Assembly: GCF_002836515.1 (NCBI RefSeq)
Contig: NZ_PJBC01000062.1
Coordinates: 1-64,000, forward strand
Source of the DNA: Pseudomonas sp. Choline-02u-1
Lineage (GTDB): Bacteria; Pseudomonadota; Gammaproteobacteria; Pseudomonadales; Pseudomonadaceae
Length of the DNA: 64,000 nucleotides
Direction of reading: 5' to 3'
In this document: piece by piece, positions 18,234 through 25,606 of the stretch
Position numbering within the stretch: position 1 is the first letter of the stretch
Layout of the letters: each line of letters starts with the position of its first letter
Notes under the pieces: generated by a model
What the model was told of the DNA's origin: nothing
Databases searched by the model: none
The model's input: the letters and a program-made list of their open reading frames with translations, nothing else
Position numbers and translations under genes: made by a program

Positions 18234-19424
18234 ATGGCGATGCGATTCGAATGGCGTACGTCCCTGTGCGCTGCCGACTTTCCGGCAACTGCCTACGAAG
18301 CACTGCGCGTGCGCGTAGCCGATCACACGCCGTTCAACAACCTTGCCTGGTTGTGCGCGGCAGAGCAGGCGCTGGGCGGGGATCAGCGCCTGCACATGCT
18401 GCTCGGCTGGGAAGCAGAATCACTGCGCCTGTGCCTGCCCTTGGTGTCGGGCCGCGAACGCTTCGCGGGCGTGTCATTTCGCGTCTTGCGCCACTTGGGT
18501 TATCCGCTGGCCGATCGGTTGGCCCTGCTGTCGTTGCTCGGCGCAGAGGATATGCGCGATGCGCTGATGCTGATCCGTCAGCGCCTGCCCCATGCGCTGC
18601 TGCAACTCAACGAACTGTCGGAACCTGCCGGGGAAGAAAGTGCCCTCACCGATTGGATGGCGCGTAGCTCCACGGCTGAACGGCGCCTGAGTTGCCGGGT
18701 ACCGGTGCATCTGATCAGCGACGCCGACCAGCAGGAAGTTTCCGGCGACCCGCGTTACAAACTGCGTCGGGCGCGCAAGCGGATTGCTGCATGCGGCGCC
18801 CAGGTTCGGCGAATCACCCCCGATGCGCTGTCGATGCCTGCGGTTCTACATGAGCTGGAGCAAGTCGAGTCGGTCAGCTGGAAAGGTGACGAGGGCGTCG
18901 GGATCTTCGCCACCGAACGCAGTCGTCAGTGGATACAAAGCGCTTTCACCGCCCTCGCCGCTCAAGGGCTGGTGCGCGTCGTTACGCTGGAGCTGGACGG
19001 CCGCTGCATCAGCTATCGGCTGGGCCTGCTCGAGCAGGGCCGACTTTACGACTACAACCTTGCGTTCCTGCCACAGCATGCGGATCTGGGCAGCGGTCGA
19101 GTGCTGCTGGAGGAATGGATTCGCTGGGGCCTGGACGAGCAATGGCACTGGATCGATGCATCGCGGGTCAGTCTGGAAAACTCCAGCCATCAACTGCACG
19201 AGCGCATGACCGGGCAACTGGAACACTGGCGCTGGAGCTTCTACTCATGGCGCCCCAGTGGTTTGCTGCTGGGGCTGGGGCTACGTCTTTGGTACTGCGT
19301 CAAACCGGCCCTGCAAAAAAGGCGCGCACAGCGTGCGGGCAACCCGACGGCAACAAATACAACTGCAATTCAACCGGCAACATCATCCCCCACACCTGGG
19401 CTAGCGCCTCGGAGAGCATCATGA
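18234..19424 (+). CDS. CelD/BcsL or FemAB-like acyltransferase
   Basis: Protein of 396 residues resembling the BioF2-like/CelD group of GNAT proteins found in polysaccharide operons. It has a C-terminal acetyltransferase-like half with SYRLGLLEQGRLYDYN and a basic tail. The N-terminal half is related to FemAB folds. It starts 4 bases after the first GNAT gene and overlaps the second GNAT gene by four bases (ATGA), so all three are probably translated together. Transfer of an acyl or amino-acyl group to a sugar is inference from the family. Confidence 0.65.
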   Translation: MAMRFEWRTSLCAADFPATAYEALRVRVADHTPFNNLAWLCAAEQALGGDQRLHMLLGWEAESLRLCLPLVSGRERFAGVSFRVLRHLGYPLADRLALLSLLGAEDMRDALMLIRQRLPHALLQLNELSEPAGEESALTDWMARSSTAERRLSCRVPVHLISDADQQEVSGDPRYKLRRARKRIAACGAQVRRITPDALSMPAVLHELEQVESVSWKGDEGVGIFATERSRQWIQSAFTALAAQGLVRVVTLELDGRCISYRLGLLEQGRLYDYNLAFLPQHADLGSGRVLLEEWIRWGLDEQWHWIDASRVSLENSSHQLHERMTGQLEHWRWSFYSWRPSGLLLGLGLRLWYCVKPALQKRRAQRAGNPTATNTTAIQPATSSPTPGLAPRRAS

Positions 19425-20113
19425 ACGTCATCGAAGAACTGCTTCTGCGCATCAAACAAAAAGGCCTGCGCCGTACCCTTGGTGCGCTGGGCAAACGTTA
19501 CGTTTTTGCTCACCGTGAATTGCTCTGGATGGAGCGCGATCTGGTCACACCGATTGCCCCGAACAAACTGCGCCCCTGTGAGGGTTTGCGCAGAGTCGAC
19601 ATCACCGAGGACAACGCCAAAGCCTTCGGCAAGTACTTTGGTGACCGCGTGCAGACCATGGCCGAATTGGCCGCTGAAGGGCACACGGGGCACATGTACC
19701 TGGACCAGGAAGGCCACACCGTCGGGTTCGTCTGGGCCAGTACCCGCGACTATTACGATCGGCACTTCTACCGCTACACGTTCACGATCCAGCCCGGTGA
19801 GTACTTCCAGTTCGGTGCCGAAATTGCCAGGCCCTATTTCGGCAGCACCTTGACCGTTGACGCACAGACCGCACTTTGGCAAGTCATGGACGCCCGGGGG
19901 TTCAAAAAAGTCGTAGATATCTGCGACAACGCCAATATCCCGGCTCTGAAGATGCATGTGCGCCTGGGCTACAAGGAACAAGGGCGGATCACCCATGTTT
20001 ACGACCTGTTCGGCCACTGGCGCTTCTTCCGCGAAACGCGCTACAGCGAATCAAGGCTTGAGGCGCTGCGCAAGCCGGAAAGACCGGTAGTGAGTGCGCC
20101 CGCGCAGGCTTGA
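19421..20113 (+). CDS. GNAT-type acetyltransferase, second copy of a duplicated pair
   Basis: Protein of 230 residues, similar over its whole length to the protein encoded at 17540-18229. Shared segments include the basic N-terminal helix (IKQKGLRRTLG), LLWMERDLV, AELAAEGHTGHMYLD, a C-D-N-A-N-I-P-A-L-K stretch and FRETRYSESRLEALRK. The start at 19421 overlaps the preceding stop. It is the last gene of the operon; a REP doublet follows. The two copies have diverged enough to suggest different acceptors or a heteromeric enzyme, which the sequence cannot settle. Confidence 0.7.
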   Translation: MNVIEELLLRIKQKGLRRTLGALGKRYVFAHRELLWMERDLVTPIAPNKLRPCEGLRRVDITEDNAKAFGKYFGDRVQTMAELAAEGHTGHMYLDQEGHTVGFVWASTRDYYDRHFYRYTFTIQPGEYFQFGAEIARPYFGSTLTVDAQTALWQVMDARGFKKVVDICDNANIPALKMHVRLGYKEQGRITHVYDLFGHWRFFRETRYSESRLEALRKPERPVVSAPAQA

Positions 20114-20149
20114 TTCAGGCTGAATATTTGCGGCGGTTTTGATACGCCA

Positions 20150-20224
20150 TCGCGAGCAGGCTCGCTCCCACACTCGACAGTCGCCATACGCGAAACCAAT
20201 GGGGGAGCGAGCCTGCTCGCGAAG
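20150..20224. repeat. REP doublet (REPIN) after the exopolysaccharide operon
   Basis: Two inverted copies of the GGAGCGAGCCTGCTCGCGAA-type REP, at 20150-20172 (reverse) and 20200-20224 (forward), separated by about 28 bases. They lie between the last operon gene and the convergent methyltransferase pseudogene and could form a large hairpin at the end of both transcripts. They belong to the same family as the elements at 51-142. Confidence 0.85.
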
Positions 20225-20249
20225 AGACCAGCCGTCGCAATACAGCGTT

Positions 20250-21047
20250 TCAGGCCTTGCTCGCCACCAGGCTAAAGCACATCGGCAACTGCGCCGTCTG
20301 GTTCAGGTAGCAGTCATAAACCTCTTCCCGATTCGAATGCGCGTACTCCTGAAAGTCCACGATGTTCAGCCCCGCTGCAATGGCGCCGCTGAAAATCGCC
20401 CCCAGCGTATGCACGAACCAGTACGACTTTGCCGCCGGCTGCTCGACTTTACCTACGTAAACGATCGGTTCTTGCTGCACAAACGGCTCGGCACGGAAAT
20501 ACGAGCTGACGAGGCGCAACGGATCTTCAGCCTGGGGATCAACCATCTCCAGAAACGGATGGGTTTCGTAGATCACCAGTTTGCCGCCCGGCTTTAGCAC
20601 CGGTGCGACATGACGAAAGAATTCGCCGATGTCGGGCATCCAGTTGAGTACCCCAATGGTGATCAGGGCGACGTCGAAGCGGTTATGCAGCGATGCGGGC
20701 AGATGGTGGATGTCGCTCTCGACGAATTCGGCAGTGTGCGGCGAGCGACTGTTCAGCTCGCGGGCCTGTGCGAGAAAGGCTGCCGATTAATCCACGCCGA
20801 CGACACTGCGCGCACCCAGCGCAAACAGCGACAGGCTTTCCCGACCGTTATTGCAGCCCAGTTGGATTACGTCTTTGCCGTCGACGTCCAGCAAGCTGTG
20901 CAAGGTATCGTCGAGGCAGCAAAACTCCGCCTGCACGACATCGCTGAGCAATATCTGCCAGTCCGGCGAGTCCTGATGATGACGGGCGGAATCGTTCCAT
21001 GCCTGACGATTGCTCTCGACGGCGGTTTTGGGGTTGGGCACTTCCAT
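20250..21047 (-). pseudogene. Class I SAM-dependent methyltransferase, interrupted by an in-frame TAA
   Basis: Read through one stop, this is a 265-codon methyltransferase. The N-terminal part (21047-20787) ends with the SAM-binding segment VIQLGCNNGRESLSL and GARSVVGVD. Codon 87 (complement of 20787-20789) is TAA, and the same frame continues with SAAFLAQARELNS, ITIGVLNWMPDIGEFF and LKPGGKLVIYETHPF. A single C-to-T change from CAA (Gln) would explain the stop, and there is no frameshift. The first fragment alone lacks most of the fold. The second has an internal ATG at 20639 but no SAM-binding motif. Probably non-functional, unless the stop is a sequencing error or is read through. Confidence 0.85.
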
Positions 21048-21178
21048 GGCGCACTCCGGATGAGGCTCTTGATTGAGCGGATCCGAGTCTAGATCAGCCT
21101 GGTCACTTCGGTTGTTGCAAACATGTAAGCCGGTTCCTGCGTGAACTTTGTGCTCCTACAGCTTAGTCAGCGTAAGGC

Positions 21179-22084
21179 TCAAAGATTCACGTGGCTCTGA
21201 TTAAGCTTCTCGCGCAAAAAGTCCACCAGCGCCTGCACCGGCCGCGAAGCCTGGCGATGCTGCGGATACACCGCCGATAAGGTCAGTGGCTCGGGACGTA
21301 AATCATCCAGTACAGGCATCAGCCGCCCGTCCTTCAGCGCTGCACCGACAATGAAAGTCGGCAGATAGGTAACCCCCATCCCCTGCACCGCCGCGTCCCG
21401 CAGCAGTTCGCCGTTGTTCACCCGCATGCGTCCGGTGACGTTGACCAGCACCGGTTTGCCCGGCGCTTCGTTGAAGCGCCATTGCACCGAGCGCCCGTGG
21501 CCGTACGGCAGGCAGTCGTGGCTGTGCAGGTCTTCGGGTTTGCGTGGTGTGCCGCGTTCGGCAAGGTACGCGGGGCTGGCGCAGTAGACGCGTTCGATGC
21601 TGGCGATGCGCCGGGCGATCAGTGTCGAGTCTTCCAGCACGCCGATGCGCAGGGCGAGGTCGTAGCCCTCGCCCAGCAGGTCGACCGGGCGATCGCTCAA
21701 GTCGACCTCGACAGTCACCTCGCGATAACGCTGCAAAAACAACGGCAACAGACAGCCCAGGTGCGCTACGGCGAACGACAGCGGTGCGCTCAGACGAATC
21801 GTGCCGCGCGGCTCGGCGGTTTCACCGGCGATGCCCTGCTCGACCTGCTCCACCTCGCCGAGCAAACGTAGCGCCGATTCGTAATAGCTCTGCCCCAATG
21901 GGGTGACGTCGAGCCGCCGTGTCGAGCGGTTCAACAGACGCACACCGAGGCGCTCTTCGAGTTGCATCAAACGACGGCTGACGAACTGCTTGGACAGGCC
22001 CAACTGATCGGCCGCGGCGGTGAAGCTGCCGGAGTCCATGACCTGGCAAAAAATACGCATGTCTTCGAACGGGTTCATTGTCAC
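21179..22084 (-). CDS. LysR-family transcriptional regulator
   Basis: LysR-type regulator of 301 residues. The N-terminal winged helix (about 5-65) includes FTAAADQLGLSKQFVSRRLMQLEERLGVRLL split over the recognition helix. The effector-binding domain covers about 90-295. It is of the CrgA/DhcR-like subgroup with a short C terminus. It is divergent from the secreted esterase gene starting at 22312, which is the usual arrangement for a LysR target, but no operator could be defined because a REP pair occupies the intergenic space. ATG at 22078 is an alternative start two codons in. Confidence 0.88.
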   Translation of the reverse strand: MTMNPFEDMRIFCQVMDSGSFTAAADQLGLSKQFVSRRLMQLEERLGVRLLNRSTRRLDVTPLGQSYYESALRLLGEVEQVEQGIAGETAEPRGTIRLSAPLSFAVAHLGCLLPLFLQRYREVTVEVDLSDRPVDLLGEGYDLALRIGVLEDSTLIARRIASIERVYCASPAYLAERGTPRKPEDLHSHDCLPYGHGRSVQWRFNEAPGKPVLVNVTGRMRVNNGELLRDAAVQGMGVTYLPTFIVGAALKDGRLMPVLDDLRPEPLTLSAVYPQHRQASRPVQALVDFLREKLNQSHVNL

Positions 22085-22176
22085 TCTCTGGTGGACAGTT
22101 AAACGCTTTATAGCCGCTTTTTCGCTTTTCAGCAGCCCATTAATCTGTGCTCACGGTTTGAAAACAACCCTGAACA

Positions 22177-22278
22177 GGTAGGAACTGCCGCAGGCTGCGA
22201 TCTTTTGATCTTGATCTGCAGTGACGCTGGAAATGGCAAAACAGGATCAAAAGATCGCAGCCTCCGGCAGCTCCTACA
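22177..22278. repeat. REP doublet of the GGCTGCGATCTTTTG family
   Basis: Inverted copies at 22177-22210 (GGTAGGAACTGCCGCAGGCT then GCGATCTTTTG) and 22244-22278 (reverse), about 34 bases apart, between the divergent LysR and esterase genes. This is the second REP family of the window, also seen at 23336-23412 and, as a collapsed hairpin, at 24871-24907. Confidence 0.85.
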
Positions 22279-22311
22279 CGAACGTATAAATACTCAAAAA
22301 TGGAATTGAAC

Positions 22312-23331
22312 ATGAGCATCAAGAAAACCCTCGCCGCGTCCCTGCTTGCCCTGTCCGTCAGCAGCGCTTTCGCCGCTGGCAGTCCTGGCGTCGAACACAA
22401 CACTCAGGCGTTTCTCGATGCGCTCGCCGCCGGCGGCGGTCGTCCGCTGGAGCAACTGAGCCCGAAAGACGCCCGTGCAGTGCTGACCGGTGCCCAGGCT
22501 TCGGTGAAGGTTGATCTGTCCGGCGTGGAAGTCAGCGACAAGGCGATCAAGGTCGATGGCCAGACCATCAACCTGAAAGTGGTGCGCCCGGCCAAGGTCA
22601 AAGGCGAGTTGCCGGTGTTCATGTTCTTCCACGGCGGCGGCTGGGTGCTGGGTGACTTCCCGACACACCAGCGTCTGATCCGTGATCTGGTGGTCGGCTC
22701 TGGCGCTGTGGCGGTGTATGTCGACTACACACCATCGCCGGAAGCGCAGTACCCGACCGCGATCAATCAGGCTTATGCCGCAACCAAATGGGTGGCCGAG
22801 CACGGCAAGGACATCGGCGTCGATGGCAAGCGTCTGGCGGTGGCCGGCAACAGCGTCGGCGGCAACATGGCGGCGGTCGTGGCGTTGATGGCCAAGGAAC
22901 AGAAAGCCCCGGCCCTGCGCTTTCAGCTGTTGATGTGGCCGGTAACCAATGCGCAGTTCGATGACGGTTCGTACCAGCAATTTGCCGAGGGTCACTTTCT
23001 CACCAAAGGCATGATGCAGTGGTTCTGGGACAACTACACCACCAACCCGGCCGAGCGTGCGCAGATCCACGCATCGCCACTCAACGCCAGCGCCGAACAG
23101 CTCAGGGGCTTGCCCGCTGCGCTGGTGCAGACCGCCGAGTTCGACGTGCTGCGTGACGAAGGCGAAGGCTATGCGCGGCACTTGGATGCGGCTGGCGTGC
23201 CGGTGACTTCGGTGCGCTACAACGGGATGATTCATGACTTCGGCCTGCTCAATCCGCTGAGCCAGATTCCAGAAGTGAAGGCTGCGGTGCGTCAGGCTGC
23301 GGCTGAACTGAAGACTCATCTGAATCCATAA
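22312..23331 (+). CDS. Secreted alpha/beta hydrolase of the hormone-sensitive lipase family
   Basis: Exported esterase/lipase-like protein of 339 residues. A signal peptide runs to SAFAAG (about residue 22). The HGGGW oxyanion-hole motif is at 108-112, and the nucleophile elbow GNSVGGN holds Ser181. A later EFDVLRDEG supplies the likely catalytic Asp, and NGMIHDF the His. MSIKKTL at 22312 is chosen over an ATG four codons upstream because it gives a standard signal peptide. It is probably controlled by the divergent LysR gene. The substrate is unknown. Confidence 0.85.
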   Translation: MSIKKTLAASLLALSVSSAFAAGSPGVEHNTQAFLDALAAGGGRPLEQLSPKDARAVLTGAQASVKVDLSGVEVSDKAIKVDGQTINLKVVRPAKVKGELPVFMFFHGGGWVLGDFPTHQRLIRDLVVGSGAVAVYVDYTPSPEAQYPTAINQAYAATKWVAEHGKDIGVDGKRLAVAGNSVGGNMAAVVALMAKEQKAPALRFQLLMWPVTNAQFDDGSYQQFAEGHFLTKGMMQWFWDNYTTNPAERAQIHASPLNASAEQLRGLPAALVQTAEFDVLRDEGEGYARHLDAAGVPVTSVRYNGMIHDFGLLNPLSQIPEVKAAVRQAAAELKTHLNP

Positions 23332-23335
23332 AAGC

Positions 23336-23412
23336 AAAAGATCGCAGCCTTCGGCAGCGCCTACCCTGGAATACGGTTCCCTGTAGGAGCCGCCGAAGGC
23401 TGCGATCTTTTT
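23336..23412. repeat. REP doublet of the GGCTGCGATCTTTTG family
   Basis: Inverted copies at 23336-23374 (reverse) and 23392-23412 (forward, GTAGGAGCCGCCGAAGGCTG then CGATCTTTTTT) directly after the esterase stop. They could fold as a long hairpin ending in a T-run, so they may also serve as the esterase terminator. Confidence 0.82.
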
Positions 23413-23439
23413 TCTCACCAGCGTCGCGGAGTACCGGTC

Positions 23440-24867
23440 ATGACTCTTTTCTACGCCCACCTGCTCTCCTGGAGCGCCGTACTGTTGCTGCTCGACGCCG
23501 CACTCTGGCATTTCTCGCCCTTCAGCCATCGCGCACCGCGAGTCGGCGTACGTCTGGCATTGTTTCTGGCGTTCAGCGCGTTGGTGATCAACGCCGGTGT
23601 CAGCCCGTTGCAGGCGCCGCTGTTCGGCGATGATCGCGTGGCGCAACTGGGTGCGACGGCGCTGGGGATTCTCTGGTGGCTGTACGCAGCACGAGTGCTG
23701 ACCGAAGTGATCGGCCTGGCGTTGATGCGCCGCATCGGTCACAGCGGTCGCTTGCTGCAGGATGTCATCGGCGCGCTGGTGTTTCTGGTCGCGATTGTCG
23801 CAGCCGCCGGCTACGTGCTGGAGCTGCCGGTCAAAGGTCTGCTGGCCACTTCCGGGGTGGTCGCCATCGTCGTCGGTCTGGCGCTGCAAAGCACACTCGC
23901 CGACGTGTTCTCCGGCATCGTCCTCAACACCACCAAGCCCTATCAGGTGGATGACCTGGTGATGATCGACGGCGTTGAAGGCAAGGTCTTCGATATCGAC
24001 TGGCGCGCCACGCACCTGCTGACCAGCGCCGGCACCATGGCCGTGGTACCGAACTCGGTGGCGGCCAAGGCAAAGATTGTCAACCTGAGCCGTCCGAGCA
24101 ACATGCATGGGGTGTCGATCAGCATCCAAGTACCGAACCATATTCGTCCGCGTCGGGTGCTCGATGCCCTTGATCGGACCTTGCAGGGCAGCAGTTCGCT
24201 GCTGCTCAGTCCCGCGCCGAAAGCCGTGCTCAAAGAGGCCGGCGAAACCATGTCGGAATACGTCGCCAGCGGTTTCATCGCCGAGCTCGGCAAAAAAAGT
24301 GAAGTGCGCAATCAACTGTTCGACCTCGCCCACCGCCATCTCGAAGCGGCGGGAATTTCTCGGCATCCCGACGGCGTGATCGAACCGTCGAGCCGCGCCC
24401 GTGCCTTGCTGGATGAGGTGAAGATTTTCCGCTCGCTGAGCAGTGACGAACGCGATCGCCTGGCTGCGTCGATGGTCGCGCAACAGTACACGGCGGGTCA
24501 GGTAGTGCTGGACCTGGATGAAGTGCCGGACAGCCTGTTCGTGATCGCCACGGGTGTGGTCAGCGCGACGGTGCCGGATGGCAACGGCCAGACCGAGGCC
24601 GGGCGCATGGGGCCGAGCGAGGTCATGGGTGAGCAGAGCATTCTCGCCGATACGCCGTCGCAGGCGACGTTCACGGCGCTGACGTCGAGCATCATCTATC
24701 GTCTCGACAAACAGTTGACCCGTGAGTGCATGGACAAGCGCAGCGAAGTCGGCCGGGCCTTGAACAAATTGCAGGCGGTGCGTCAGCAGAACAGTCGCCT
24801 CGCATTGATGGCCAAACCGGTGGCGGTGAAGAAGGGAGGTTTTTTGGGTTGGTTGCAGAAGCGCTAA
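23440..24867 (+). CDS. MscS-type mechanosensitive channel with C-terminal cyclic-nucleotide-binding domain
   Basis: Inner-membrane channel of 475 residues. Five hydrophobic segments occupy the first 160 residues. The last is the pore-lining type (TSGVVAIVVGLALQSTLAD) and is followed by the MscS beta domain (PYQVDDLVMIDGVEGKVFDI). A cNMP-binding-like domain lies at about 328-440 (IFRSLSSDERDRLAASM, DSLFVIATGVV). This matches bCNG channels of the MscS superfamily, which open in response to membrane tension and/or cyclic nucleotides. It ends just before a perfect hairpin shared with the convergent ycaC-like gene. Confidence 0.85.
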   Translation: MTLFYAHLLSWSAVLLLLDAALWHFSPFSHRAPRVGVRLALFLAFSALVINAGVSPLQAPLFGDDRVAQLGATALGILWWLYAARVLTEVIGLALMRRIGHSGRLLQDVIGALVFLVAIVAAAGYVLELPVKGLLATSGVVAIVVGLALQSTLADVFSGIVLNTTKPYQVDDLVMIDGVEGKVFDIDWRATHLLTSAGTMAVVPNSVAAKAKIVNLSRPSNMHGVSISIQVPNHIRPRRVLDALDRTLQGSSSLLLSPAPKAVLKEAGETMSEYVASGFIAELGKKSEVRNQLFDLAHRHLEAAGISRHPDGVIEPSSRARALLDEVKIFRSLSSDERDRLAASMVAQQYTAGQVVLDLDEVPDSLFVIATGVVSATVPDGNGQTEAGRMGPSEVMGEQSILADTPSQATFTALTSSIIYRLDKQLTRECMDKRSEVGRALNKLQAVRQQNSRLALMAKPVAVKKGGFLGWLQKR

Positions 24868-24870
24868 CAG

Positions 24871-24907
24871 CAAAAGATCGCAGCCTGCAACAGGCTGCGA
24901 TCTTTTG
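24871..24907. terminator. Bidirectional terminator hairpin derived from a REP-like sequence
   Basis: A perfect 17-base inverted repeat (24871-24887 and 24891-24907) with a CAA loop, A-run on one side and T-run on the other, lies between the convergent channel and YcaC-like genes. The arms carry the same GGCTGCGATCTTTTG core as the second REP family. Confidence 0.85.
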
Positions 24908-24913
24908 ATTTTC

Positions 24914-25537
24914 TTACTTGGCAGTGAACTTGGTGTAGCTGTTGATCAGGTTGCGATAGTTAGGCAGACGCTCGGACAGCAGATGCGCCAGACCTTCCAT
25001 ATCGTTGCGCCAGTCACCTTGCAGCTCGCAAGCTACCGCGAACCAGTTCATCAGGTGGGCACCGGCGGCCGACATCCGCGCCCAGGCGGCTTGTTGCACG
25101 GTGGTGTTGAAGGTGCCCGACGAGTCAGTCACAACAAACACTTCGAAGCCTTCAGCAATCGCCGACAGCGTCGGGAAAGCTACGCAAACGTCGGTTACCA
25201 CACCGGCGATGATCAGTTGCTTGCGGCCAGTAGCCTTGATCGCTTTGACGAAGTCTTCGTTGTCCCAGGCATTGATCTGGCCAGGACGCTGAATGAACGG
25301 CGCGTCGGGGAATTGCTCGAGCAGTTCAGGCACGATCGGGCCGTTGGGGCCTGCGTCGAAACTGGTGGTCAGAATGGTCGGCAGCTTGAAGAACTTGGCG
25401 ATGTCGCCCAGTGCCAACACGTTGTTCTTGAACTCGTTCGGCGAGAAATCCTGCACCAGCGAGATCAGGCCGGTCTGGTGATCGACCAACAGGACGACGG
25501 CATCATCTTTATTCAGACGCTTGTAAGGAACGCTCAT
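24914..25537 (-). CDS. ycaC: Isochorismatase-family hydrolase (YcaC-like)
   Basis: Cysteine hydrolase of 207 residues, very close to YcaC proteins (about 208 residues), whose physiological substrate is unknown. VLLVDHQTGL near the N terminus carries the catalytic Asp, the central segment contains a Lys, and GVVTDVCVAFPTL supplies the nucleophilic Cys. It is the last gene of the minus-strand operon behind the amidohydrolase, which suggests an amide- or carbamate-linked substrate pathway, but this is inference. Confidence 0.85.
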   Translation of the reverse strand: MSVPYKRLNKDDAVVLLVDHQTGLISLVQDFSPNEFKNNVLALGDIAKFFKLPTILTTSFDAGPNGPIVPELLEQFPDAPFIQRPGQINAWDNEDFVKAIKATGRKQLIIAGVVTDVCVAFPTLSAIAEGFEVFVVTDSSGTFNTTVQQAAWARMSAAGAHLMNWFAVACELQGDWRNDMEGLAHLLSERLPNYRNLINSYTKFTAK

Positions 25538-25606
25538 GGCAAAACTCCTGGAGGGATGGTTGTTGCTTGAAGCGCCGGCCGTGATGACCGGCGCTTTTTT
25601 TCGAAC

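Noticed and set aside
22294..24873. 859-residue frame on the minus strand opposite the esterase and channel genes
   Set aside because: It is the antisense of two clear genes, is full of His, Gln and Arg as expected for a high-GC shadow, and has no recognisable domain.
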